Origin: Herbidospora yilanensis | GTDB lineage: Bacteria > Actinomycetota > Actinomycetes > Streptosporangiales > Streptosporangiaceae | Reading direction: 5' to 3' | NCBI RefSeq assembly: GCF_001570565.1 | Contig: NZ_BBXE01000016.1 | Span: forward strand, 62,001-126,000 | Length of the DNA: 64,000 bases | Shown: positions 16,641 through 24,110 of the stretch, in pieces | Position numbering within the stretch: position 1 is the first letter of the stretch | Layout: each line of letters starts with the position of its first letter | Made by a program: the position numbers and the translations under genes | Notes under the pieces: generated by a model | What the model saw: only the letters and a program-made list of their open reading frames with translations | What the model was told of the DNA's origin: nothing | Database searches by the model: none

Positions 16641-16780
16641 TGTGGATAACTCTGTGGACAACCTGTGGACGAAGGGCCCCAGGGTGTGGGCAGCTTGGGG
16701 ATTAGCCTGTGTATAACCTTTCCACATGCCTGTGGATAACGCTGTGAGCTGCGGAGATGTTATCCACCCCCTGTGGATAC
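16641..16780. promoter_or_regulatory. DnaA-box cluster upstream of dnaB
   Basis: Seven 9-mers close to the DnaA box lie in 140 bp: TGTGGATAA (16641, 16731), TGTGGACAA (16653), TGTGGACGA (16664), TGTGTATAA (16708), TTATCCACC (16760) and TGTGGATAC (16772). They lie between dnaB and the divergent MATE gene. The first three are spaced at one helical turn. Confidence 0.75.
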
Positions 16781-16811
16781 AAGTTTTTTCGGCCACGGCA
16801 GAATGACTTCC

Positions 16812-18122
16812 ATGTCCCCCGACGATCGCGAGATCCTCCGGCTCGCCGTCCCCGCGTTCGCGGCGCTCGTCGCCGAGCCTCTCTTTCTCCTGGCCGACTA
16901 CGCCATCGTCGGGCGTCTGGGCACGGGTGCGCTCGGCGCGCTGAGTGTCGCGGGCACGATTCTGGCGACGATCGTCAACCTGTGCGTGTTCCTCGCCTAT
17001 GGGACCACCGCCGCCGTCGCGCGGCGCATCGGGGCGGGGGCGCGGCGGGAGGCCGTCCAGGGCGGGATGGACGGGTTGTGGCTGGCGGCGGCCATCGGGC
17101 TGGCCGTGGTCGTGGTCTGCTGGCCGCTGGCGCCCTGGCTGGTCGGTCTCGTGGGGGCCGAGCCGGGCATCGTCGACGACGCGGTGACCTATCTGCGCGT
17201 CAGCCTGCTCGGCGCTCCGGGCATGTTGCTGGTGCTCGCCGGTACGGGCGTGTTGCGCGGCCTCCAGGACACCGTGACTCCCCTGGTCGTCTCCGTCGGC
17301 GGGTTCGCCCTGAACGCGGCGCTGAACGCCTGGTTCGTCCTGGGGCTCGACTGGGGCCTGGCCGGGTCCGCTTCCGGCACGGCCGCCGCGCAGACCCTCA
17401 TGGCGGTGGCCTACCTGGTCATGGTGGTGCGCGGCGCCCGAAGAGAAGGCGCGTCGTTGCGGCCCCGCATCTCCGGTATCAAGGCCTCGGGCCTGGCCGG
17501 GATCGCGATCCTCATCCGCACGGTGTGCATGCGGATCGTGCTCATCGTGGCCACCGTGATGGCGGCCCGGATGGGCACCGTACAGGTGGCCGCCCATGGG
17601 ATCACGTTCCAGATCTGGACCCTGCTCGCCTTCGCACTGGACGCCATCGCGATCGCGGGCCAGGCCATCATCGGCCGTCAACTCGGCGCCGGCGCGCTCG
17701 CGGCGGCCCGGCGGGCGACCTGGCGGATGACGCTGTGGGGCATCGGCTCGGGCGTGGTCCTCGGGCTCGGGCTGCTGGCCGCCGGGCCGTTCGTCCCCGC
17801 CCTCTTCGACGCCGACGCCTCCGTCACGGCCGCGCTCGCGTCGATCATCTGGATCGCGGCCGTCCTCCAGCCGCCGGCGGGTGTGGTGTTCGTCCTGGAC
17901 GGGGTGTTGATCGGCGCGGGAGACCAGCGCTATCTGGCGTGGGCGTCGGTGGCGACCACGATCGTCTTCCTGCCCTTCGCGCTGACGGCGGGCAGCCTGA
18001 CCGGGTTGTGGCTGGCCATCGGCGTCTGGATGGCGGCCCGGTTGATCACCCTGGGCACCCGGGCCTACGGCTCGAAGTGGCTGGTGGCAGGGCCGGCTGT
18101 GCCGAAATCGCGGGCCCTCTGA
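16812..18122 (+). CDS. MATE-family efflux transporter (DinF-like)
   Basis: A protein of about 436 residues with twelve hydrophobic helices and the two-fold repeat of MATE exporters. The first repeat has AEPLFLLADYAIVGRLG, and the second has DAIAIAGQAIIGRQLGAG and FVLDGVLIGAGDQRYL. It is closest in pattern to the DinF branch, which exports organic cations in exchange for Na+ or H+. ATG 16812 is preceded by CAGAAT with a 7-nt gap; ATG 16803 and GTG 16773 are alternatives, the last lying inside the DnaA-box region. It is divergent from dnaB and ends at a shared terminator. Confidence 0.88.
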   Translation: MSPDDREILRLAVPAFAALVAEPLFLLADYAIVGRLGTGALGALSVAGTILATIVNLCVFLAYGTTAAVARRIGAGARREAVQGGMDGLWLAAAIGLAVVVVCWPLAPWLVGLVGAEPGIVDDAVTYLRVSLLGAPGMLLVLAGTGVLRGLQDTVTPLVVSVGGFALNAALNAWFVLGLDWGLAGSASGTAAAQTLMAVAYLVMVVRGARREGASLRPRISGIKASGLAGIAILIRTVCMRIVLIVATVMAARMGTVQVAAHGITFQIWTLLAFALDAIAIAGQAIIGRQLGAGALAAARRATWRMTLWGIGSGVVLGLGLLAAGPFVPALFDADASVTAALASIIWIAAVLQPPAGVVFVLDGVLIGAGDQRYLAWASVATTIVFLPFALTAGSLTGLWLAIGVWMAARLITLGTRAYGSKWLVAGPAVPKSRAL

Positions 18123-18153
18123 CCGCGACCGCGCTCACCCTCGCCGAAAACAC

Positions 18154-18191
18154 GACGAAACCCCCTCCGGCAGGGCCGGAAGGGGCTTCGT
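18154..18191. terminator. Bidirectional terminator between MATE gene and rplI
   Basis: ACGAAACCCC and TCCGG pair with CCGGA and GGGGCTTCGT around CAGGG. It separates the convergent MATE and ribosomal protein genes. Confidence 0.8.
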
Positions 18192-18201
18192 GTCGGCCGG
18201 A

Positions 18202-18648
18202 CTAGACGGCCAGGACCTCGATGTCGACCGCGGCGGCGACCTCGGGGTGCAGCTTGACGCTGACCCGGTGGGTGCCGGTGGTCTTGATCGCGTTGTCGAT
18301 GACGATGCGACGACGGTCGAGGGTCGGGCCGCCGGCCGCCTTGACGGCGTCGGCGATGTCGCCCGTGGTGATCGAGCCGAAGAGGCGGCCGGAAGCGCCG
18401 GCCTTGGTCTTCAGCTTGACCTTCAGGGCGCCGAGCTGGCCGGCGACCTCCTTGGCGGTGCCCAGGTCGCGGATCTCGCGGGCGTCGCGCGCCTTCTTGA
18501 TCGAGGCGATCTGGGTCTCGGCGCCGCGCGTCCACAGGATCGCGTACTGGCGCGGGATGAGGTAGTTGCGGCCGTAGCCGTTCTTGACCTCGACGATGTC
18601 GCCAGGGGCGCCGAGGCCGGAGACCTCAGTGGTCAGAATGAGCTTCAT
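18202..18648 (-). CDS. rplI: 50S ribosomal protein L9
   Basis: A 148-residue protein with the L9 N-domain (MKLILTTEVSGLGAPGDIVEVKNGYGRNYLIP), a long linking helix and a C-domain ending in VDIEVLAV. Length and order are normal. It is the last gene of the rpsF-ssb-rpsR-rplI operon, 18 nt after rpsR. Confidence 0.97.
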   Translation of the reverse strand: MKLILTTEVSGLGAPGDIVEVKNGYGRNYLIPRQYAILWTRGAETQIASIKKARDAREIRDLGTAKEVAGQLGALKVKLKTKAGASGRLFGSITTGDIADAVKAAGGPTLDRRRIVIDNAIKTTGTHRVSVKLHPEVAAAVDIEVLAV

Positions 18649-18666
18649 TTTCCCAAGGCTCCTTTC

Positions 18667-18903
18667 TTAGCGCGCGGTGGAGGTGTAGGGCAGCAGCGCC
18701 ATCTCGCGAGCGTTCTTGATCGCGGTGGCGACGTCGCGCTGGTGCTGGGTGCAGTTGCCCGTCACCCGGCGGGCGCGGATCTTGCCGCGGTCGGAGATGA
18801 ACTTCCGCAGCAGGCCCGTGTCCTTGTAGTCGACGTAGGAAATCTTGTCGTGGCAGAACAGGCAAACCTTCTTCTTGGGCTTGCGCAGTGCCGGCTTGGC
18901 CAT
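18667..18903 (-). CDS. rpsR: 30S ribosomal protein S18
   Basis: A 78-residue protein with KVCLFCHDK and GNCTQHQRD. The three Cys and His form a zinc site, so this is the zinc-binding (C+) type. The C-terminal basic core [18 protein letters not shown] is standard S18. It lies in the conserved rpsF operon. Confidence 0.96.
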   Translation of the reverse strand: MAKPALRKPKKKVCLFCHDKISYVDYKDTGLLRKFISDRGKIRARRVTGNCTQHQRDVATAIKNAREMALLPYTSTAR

Positions 18904-18965
18904 CGTGGTGCTCCTTTCAGAGCCCCGCGCGAGGCGGGAATGGTCGCTCGGTGTTTATATGTGGA

Positions 18966-19520
18966 CTAGAAAGGCGGTTCGTCGCTGTAGTCGCCGCCGA
19001 AGCCGCCGCCCTGAGGGCTGCCGCCGCCGTAGCCGCCGCCACCACCGCTGTTGCCGCCGCCCTGGAAGCCGCCGCCTCCGGACGGGGCCGGGGACGCGGT
19101 GGCCCACGGGTCGTTGGCGGGACCGCCGAAGCCGCCGCCGCCTCCGCCCTGACGGGCGGTCTTGTTGACCTTGGCGGTGGCGTTGCGCAGCGAGGGGCCG
19201 ACCTCGTCGACCTCGACCTCGTAGACGGTGCGCTTCTCGCCTTCCTTGGTTTCGTACGACCGCTGGCGCAGCCGGCCCTGCACGATCACCCGCATGCCGC
19301 GCTGGAGGCTCTCGGCGACGTTCTCCGCCGCCTGACGCCAGACGTTGCAGGTGAGGAACAGGCCCTCGCCGTCTTTCCACTCGTTGGTCTGCTTGTCGAG
19401 GAACCGCGGAGTGGACGCGATGCGGAACCGGGCCACCGCCTGCCCCGTGGGCGTGAAGCGGAGCTCGGGGTCGTCGACAAGGTTGCCGACGATGGTGATT
19501 GTGGTGTCGCCTGCTGCCAT
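18966..19520 (-). CDS. ssb: Single-stranded DNA-binding protein
   Basis: A 184-residue SSB. The N-terminal OB fold (residues 1-115) begins [20 protein letters not shown] and has [15 protein letters not shown] and [14 protein letters not shown] Gly-rich linker with Trp and Asn follows, and the acidic tail DEPPF recruits replication and repair partners. This is the replicative SSB by its place between rpsF and rpsR. The Gly-rich linker DNA is repetitive but coding. Confidence 0.96.
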   Translation of the reverse strand: MAAGDTTITIVGNLVDDPELRFTPTGQAVARFRIASTPRFLDKQTNEWKDGEGLFLTCNVWRQAAENVAESLQRGMRVIVQGRLRQRSYETKEGEKRTVYEVEVDEVGPSLRNATAKVNKTARQGGGGGGFGGPANDPWATASPAPSGGGGFQGGGNSGGGGGYGGGSPQGGGFGGDYSDEPPF

Positions 19521-19588
19521 CGGTCGTAGCCTTTCGTATCCCGCCGACGTATTAGTCGCCCAGCGTAAAGCCAGGCTCCGACAAAACG

Positions 19589-19879
19589 TCAGTGAAGTTC
19601 GGGACGCAGCACCTTCGTACGAAGAATGCCCTCATTGAGGTTGAGCTGACGGTCCAGCTCCTTGACCGTGGCCGGCTCGGCGGAAAGGTCGACGACGGCG
19701 TAGATGCCCTCGGACTTCTTGTCGATGTCGTAGGACAGCCGGCGACGGCCCCAGACTTCGACCTTCTCCACGGTGCCACCGTCGTTGCGGACGACGGCGA
19801 GGAACTGGTCGAGTGAGGGCTGCACGGTGCGCTCATCGAGGGACGGGTCGAGGATGACCATCATCTCGTATCGACGCAT
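19589..19879 (-). CDS. rpsF: 30S ribosomal protein S6
   Basis: A 96-residue S6 that begins [19 protein letters not shown] and includes [21 protein letters not shown] lies upstream of the ATG. It is the first gene of the rpsF-ssb-rpsR-rplI operon. A TTGACA element lies about 90 nt upstream on the minus strand, but I could not match a good -10 at normal spacing. Confidence 0.96.
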   Translation of the reverse strand: MRRYEMMVILDPSLDERTVQPSLDQFLAVVRNDGGTVEKVEVWGRRRLSYDIDKKSEGIYAVVDLSAEPATVKELDRQLNLNEGILRTKVLRPELH

Positions 19880-20041
19880 GCGGAATCCAACCTCCTCTGG
19901 ACTCTGCGGCCACGACGCCTTGCCGTGACAGGAGGACGCGCGTCCTTAGCAGACGCAGCCTGTCAAGGCTACCAGGGCGGCGGTTGTGTCCGGTCCGGTC
20001 CGGGAATCAACGGTGGAAGGTAGGAGGAGGGGGTGGCGCTC

Positions 20042-20350
20042 ATGCCACACATCTTGGATCCCGTCGCGGGCCAGCCGCGAAAACTCACGCTCAACACCGA
20101 CGGCCGGCCCCACCGGCTGCAGAACACCCTGTGTCTCTCGGTGTTCACGATCGGCGTCTTCGCCTTCATCTTCGGGTTCATCGTGGTTCTCCACGTGCCC
20201 GCGTCGTGGTTGGGCGCGGTCGGGTTCTTCACCGGGTTGTTCTCCCAGTTCGTCTCGGTGACCACGCCCCAGCGGGTGTTCAACATCATGGGCATCGTGG
20301 GGTCGTTCGTCGGCGCCGGGCTGGGCATCGCCCACGGCGGTTTCATCTAG
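20042..20350 (+). CDS. Small membrane protein, unknown function
   Basis: A 102-residue protein. After a short polar start (MPHILDPVAGQPRKL) come three hydrophobic segments: SVFTIGVFAFIFGFIVVL, AVGFFTGLFSQFVSV and GIVGSFVGAGLGIAHGG. ATG 20042 agrees with the N-terminus expected for similar actinomycete proteins. GTG 20033, directly after AGGAGGAGG, is the alternative and would add three residues. It stands alone, divergent from rpsF, with a strong terminator after it. Confidence 0.65.
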   Translation: MPHILDPVAGQPRKLTLNTDGRPHRLQNTLCLSVFTIGVFAFIFGFIVVLHVPASWLGAVGFFTGLFSQFVSVTTPQRVFNIMGIVGSFVGAGLGIAHGGFI

Positions 20351-20366
20351 AGACCCACGTACGAAG

Positions 20367-20397
20367 AAAAAGGCCGCAGCACGCCTGCGGCCTTTTT
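20367..20397. terminator. Strong bidirectional terminator
   Basis: AAAAAGGCCGCAG and CTGCGGCCTTTTT form a perfect 13-bp stem with A and T tracts on both sides, between two convergent small membrane-protein genes. Confidence 0.92.
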
Positions 20398-20407
20398 CAT
20401 GAGTATG

Positions 20408-20584
20408 TCATTTACCGATATGCAGGTCGACGCCGAGCAGGACGAGGAACCACAGGAAGATCGAAAGAAGGGCCTCGGCGATGTCACGAAGAATGCCGGG
20501 CGTGAGGTAGTCGTAGACCCACGCCACGTAAATGCCGACCAGGATGTAGATCAGCAGGATGAAACTCCCGACCCGGTAGCGCAT
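20408..20584 (-). CDS. Small two-helix membrane protein
   Basis: A 58-residue protein with two membrane helices (FILLIYILVGIYVAWVY and ALLSIFLWFLVLLGV). AAAGGAG lies 5-12 nt upstream of the ATG, which decides this start over a longer in-frame opening. Proteins of this size and pattern are widespread in actinomycetes; function unknown. Confidence 0.6.
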   Translation of the reverse strand: MRYRVGSFILLIYILVGIYVAWVYDYLTPGILRDIAEALLSIFLWFLVLLGVDLHIGK

Positions 20585-20694
20585 GTCGTCTCCTTTTGTC
20601 GTGACGCGCGAGACGCAGGGCGCGTCAACCGCCCTCGCGACTGCCCGGACGATCACCTTTGAAACGCTCTCGAAAAGCCCGTTAGGCTCGGTCC

Positions 20695-21466
20695 ATGGTG
20701 CGAATCGGAGCTCATGTCGACCAGGACGACCCGCTGGCCCACGCCGCCGCCCGTGAGGCTGAGGTGGTGCAGTTCTTCCTCGGTGATCCGCAGGGGTTCA
20801 AGGGGCCGGTCATGCCGGAGAGCGCCGACGCGATCCGCGAGTCCGACGTGCAGGTCTTCGTCCACGCCCCCTACCTGATCAACGTCGCCACGACGAACAA
20901 CCGCATCCGCATCCCCAGCCGCAAGCTGCTGGAGGGTCAGCTCAAGGCCGCCGCCGAGCTCGGCGCGACCGGGCTGATCGTGCACGGCGGCCACCTGAAC
21001 AAGGGAGAGGACCCGCAGAAGGGGTTCGACAACTGGGGCAAGGTGTTCGAGCGGATGGACTGCCCGATCCCCGTCCTGATCGAGAACACGGCGGGGGGCG
21101 ACAACGCCATGACCCGCCACCTCGACACGATCGCCCGTCTCTGGGACGCGGTGACCGCCAAGGCCCGCGAGCCCGAGAAGATCGGGTTCTGCCTCGACAC
21201 CTGTCACGCCCACGCCGCCGGCGAGAACCTTGAGGGCATCGTCGACCGGGTCATGGCGATCACCGGCCGCATCGACCCTGGTCCACTGCAACGACTCGCG
21301 TGACGCGTTCGACTCGGGCGCCGACCGCCACACGAACCTGGGCCACGGGCAGATCGACCCGGAGCTCATCCTGGAGATCTGCCGTCAGGCCGGCGCCCCG
21401 ATCGTGGTGGAGACGCCGGGCGACGGCCAGGCCGACGACATCGCCTTCCTGCGGAAGAACCTTTAA
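20695..21466 (+). pseudogene. nfo: Endonuclease IV, frameshifted
   Basis: The two reading frames together make a full deoxyribonuclease IV (AP endonuclease) of about 256 residues. The first frame runs from MVRIGAHV through LIVHGGHLNKG, PVLIENTAGG and [13 protein letters not shown] to ITGRID. The protein then continues in the +1 frame as [20 protein letters not shown], with the metal ligands of the C-terminal half. The break is a CCC at 21276-21278 where CC would keep the frame. As written, the product loses the last third and its metal site. Either a real loss or a one-base sequence error. A -10 TAGGCT ends 6 nt before the ATG. Confidence 0.85.
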
Positions 21467-21503
21467 TCCACAGCCTGTGGATAAAGTCTGCGGATTCCCG
21501 CGC

Positions 21504-22715
21504 TCAAGAAGTGGGTACGGTGTCGAGTTCCCGCTCGCCCGCGCCGTCTTCGGCCGGGGGGCGCCGTGTGCTCGTCCACAACCTTCTGAACGACAACACC
21601 GCGGCCATCAGCAGCAGCAGGTTGCGGGCGGCGAGGACCAGCGTGCCGGGGAGTTCGCCCTTCCACGAATAGTGTTCCTCGACCCACGGATAGGCGATCC
21701 CGGTCAGCAGCGTGGCGGCCAGCAGCAGCCACGCGACCGGCTTCTGGCTCGACCCCGGCACCGAGAACACCACGGCGGCCAGGCCGATGAGCCAGATCAT
21801 GTACTGGGGTGAGAGCACCCGGCTGGTCACCACGAGCAGCAGCACGGTCGTCAGCGCCGCGTCGTAGAACGTGGCCTCGGTCGGGTGGGCCCGCAGCCAC
21901 CACACGACGAGCAGCACGGCCGCGACCGGGGTGGCCAGCACGGCCAGCCTGATGGCGGTGTCGACCCCCGTGCCGGCGAGCTCCATCGCGCCGTGCTGGT
22001 AGGTGGAGAAGCCGTCCCACAGGCCCAGGGCACGCAGCAGCACGAACGGGGTCGCGGCCATCGACTCGACCTGGAGGCCGCGTTCCTGCTGGGCGGTCAG
22101 GAAGTCGAGCGCGTTGGGCATGACCAGCGCGGTCGCGCCGCAGGCCACCACGGTGGCGGCCACCGCCGAAGCGCTCCCGGTGAGCAGTTCGCGCCAGCGG
22201 CGCAGCCCGGCCAGCAGCGCGATCGGCCACACCTTGATCGAGAACCCGATGCCGATGAGCGCGCCCCGCACCGCCGGGTCGACGGACACCGTCAGCGCCG
22301 CCACCGCGAAGATCGCCACCATCAGGTCGTAGCGGGCGATCAGCAGCGGCCCGAGCAGGACCGGCCCGACCACCCACGCCCAGACCGCTCCCTCGCCGCC
22401 GCCGGTACGCCGGCAGAACCGCCAGATCAGCAGCAGGATCCCCAGGTCGCACAGGATCGCGATGAGGAAGAACGACACCAGGTAGTCGAAGAACGGCAGC
22501 AGGTGCGGCGCGAGCATCGGGATGGCCGCGAACGGCGGATACTGCCACTTCTCGTCGTTGTCCGGGAACTGCCCGGTGAGCAGGACGTCGGACCAGTCGG
22601 AGTAGAGCCGGATGTCGTTCTCGAACGACATCGGGAAGCCCACCGGAATGATCTGCATCGCGGCCAGGAAGATCAGGGCACGGGTCAGCAGCCACACCGG
22701 GGCGGCGTATCGCAT
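21504..22715 (-). CDS. GT87/DUF2029-type membrane glycosyltransferase
   Basis: A 403-residue protein with about ten hydrophobic helices. It resembles the polyprenol-phosphate-sugar dependent mannosyltransferases of actinobacteria (GT-C fold): an early ENDIRLYSDWSD loop with acidic residues, the loop QYPPFAAIPM, and LSPQYMIWLIGLAAV. The start ATG 22715 lies one base after the stop of the upstream relative (22717), so the two form a pair of homologous genes. The sugar acceptor is not known; a role in cell-envelope glycan assembly is likely. Confidence 0.75.
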   Translation of the reverse strand: MRYAAPVWLLTRALIFLAAMQIIPVGFPMSFENDIRLYSDWSDVLLTGQFPDNDEKWQYPPFAAIPMLAPHLLPFFDYLVSFFLIAILCDLGILLLIWRFCRRTGGGEGAVWAWVVGPVLLGPLLIARYDLMVAIFAVAALTVSVDPAVRGALIGIGFSIKVWPIALLAGLRRWRELLTGSASAVAATVVACGATALVMPNALDFLTAQQERGLQVESMAATPFVLLRALGLWDGFSTYQHGAMELAGTGVDTAIRLAVLATPVAAVLLVVWWLRAHPTEATFYDAALTTVLLLVVTSRVLSPQYMIWLIGLAAVVFSVPGSSQKPVAWLLLAATLLTGIAYPWVEEHYSWKGELPGTLVLAARNLLLLMAAVLSFRRLWTSTRRPPAEDGAGERELDTVPTS

Positions 22716-22716
22716 C

Positions 22717-24039
22717 TCAGCTCGCTTCGGTCTTGGCGGCCCGGCGGAAGAGGACGAATCGATCTGGCGCCCCGTCGAACACCCCACCCGCCTGGTCGTC
22801 GATCCCGGCGACCCTGACCACGTCGCGGTCGGGCTTCAGGATGTCGAGCACGACCAGCACCATCAGCGCGATGACCGCCAGCGCCCGCGCCCAGACGGCC
22901 AGGAAGTAGGGCCCGTCGCCGATGCCCTGCGCGGAGTAGCTGGGGTCCATGCCGACGAAGTAGAGCCAGATGGCGAAGAAGTACCAGACCTCGGTGACCT
23001 GCCACACCGCGAGTGAGGGCCACTTCGGCCGGGCCAGCACCGCGAAGGGCATCAGCCACAACACGTACTGGGGCGACCAGACCTTGTTGGTGACCATGAA
23101 CGCGGCCAGCGCCAGGAAGCAGATCTGCATCAGCCGGGGCCGGGTGGGGGCCGCCAGGGTGAGGATCGCGATGCCGAGCAGCAGCACGCCAACCGCGATC
23201 ATCGCCATCAGGTTCAGGTGTTCGCCGTCGGCCAGCACGCCCCATTGGTACTTCTGGAAGAAGAACCACAGGCCGCCCCAGTCGACCCCGCGCTCGCTGC
23301 TGAAGGTGTAGAAGCGCTTCCAGCCGTCGAAGCTGGCCAGCATGATCGGCCCGTTGGCCAGCAACCACACGCCGACCGCCGCGCCCAGCATCTTCAGGAA
23401 CGGCATCCACTTGGCGGTGCGCACGGTCAGCAGGAACAGCGCTCCGAGGAACATCAGCGGGTAGAACTTGGTCGCCACCGCCAGGGCCAGCAGCGCCCCG
23501 GCGAGGTAGTGGCGCTCGCGCGCCCAGGCGAGCAGCCCGCCGAGCGCGAGCGCTCCGGCGGCCAGGTCCCAGTTGATGTACGCCGACAGGATGACCGCCG
23601 GCGCCAGGGCGTACCAGAGCGCGTCCCACTTACGGGTGGGCCCGGCCAGCGCGGCCATGCACAGGACGCCGATCACCAGGGAGACGCCCATGATGATCAC
23701 GGTGATGTCGTAGAAGCGGACCGCGTCGCCGAACGACAGGCGGCGCACCAGCTCCATGATCCCGCCGATGCCGACGGGATATTCGACATCTCCCTGAATG
23801 TAAGGGATCTTTCCTTCATTCAGGCCGCGGGCGAACCAGAGCGGATAGATGTCGGTGTAGCAGAAGTTCGTGTACTGATCGATCCCGGAGTTCCACGCCC
23901 CGCCGAACCGGCAGGCGGATTTCCAGTAATAGGCCAGGATCGCGCCCAACGAGGCCAGCAGGCCTAGTGGCACATACGGAATGAGTCCGTTCACGACCGC
24001 CGCTCGCGGCCCGGGGGCTTCTGTCGTCCGGGTCATCAT
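22717..24039 (-). CDS. GT87/DUF2029-type membrane glycosyltransferase
   Basis: A 440-residue multi-helix protein related to its downstream neighbour. The loop after the first helix has DQYTNFCYTDIYPLW and the next conserved loop DVEYPVGIGGIMELV, matching the acidic and PP-type loops of GT-C enzymes. WSPQYVLWLMPF matches LSPQYMIWLIGL of the neighbour, which supports common descent. Two ATG codons (24039, 24036) start the frame. It lies immediately downstream of a class A penicillin-binding protein on the same strand, so an envelope role is plausible. Confidence 0.75.
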   Translation of the reverse strand: MMTRTTEAPGPRAAVVNGLIPYVPLGLLASLGAILAYYWKSACRFGGAWNSGIDQYTNFCYTDIYPLWFARGLNEGKIPYIQGDVEYPVGIGGIMELVRRLSFGDAVRFYDITVIIMGVSLVIGVLCMAALAGPTRKWDALWYALAPAVILSAYINWDLAAGALALGGLLAWARERHYLAGALLALAVATKFYPLMFLGALFLLTVRTAKWMPFLKMLGAAVGVWLLANGPIMLASFDGWKRFYTFSSERGVDWGGLWFFFQKYQWGVLADGEHLNLMAMIAVGVLLLGIAILTLAAPTRPRLMQICFLALAAFMVTNKVWSPQYVLWLMPFAVLARPKWPSLAVWQVTEVWYFFAIWLYFVGMDPSYSAQGIGDGPYFLAVWARALAVIALMVLVVLDILKPDRDVVRVAGIDDQAGGVFDGAPDRFVLFRRAAKTEAS

Positions 24040-24110
24040 GAGGCCATTCGATCAGGTGTCGGGGTGTCGCACTGTACCTGCGACACCCCGTCACTTGTCT
24101 ATCGGGCTGT

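Noticed and set aside
15227-16705. 490-codon open frame on the plus strand
   Set aside because: Shadow of the dnaB coding sequence; no protein-like sequence.
19000-19170. GC-rich short repeats
   Set aside because: They are the Gly-rich linker codons of ssb, common in actinobacterial SSB.
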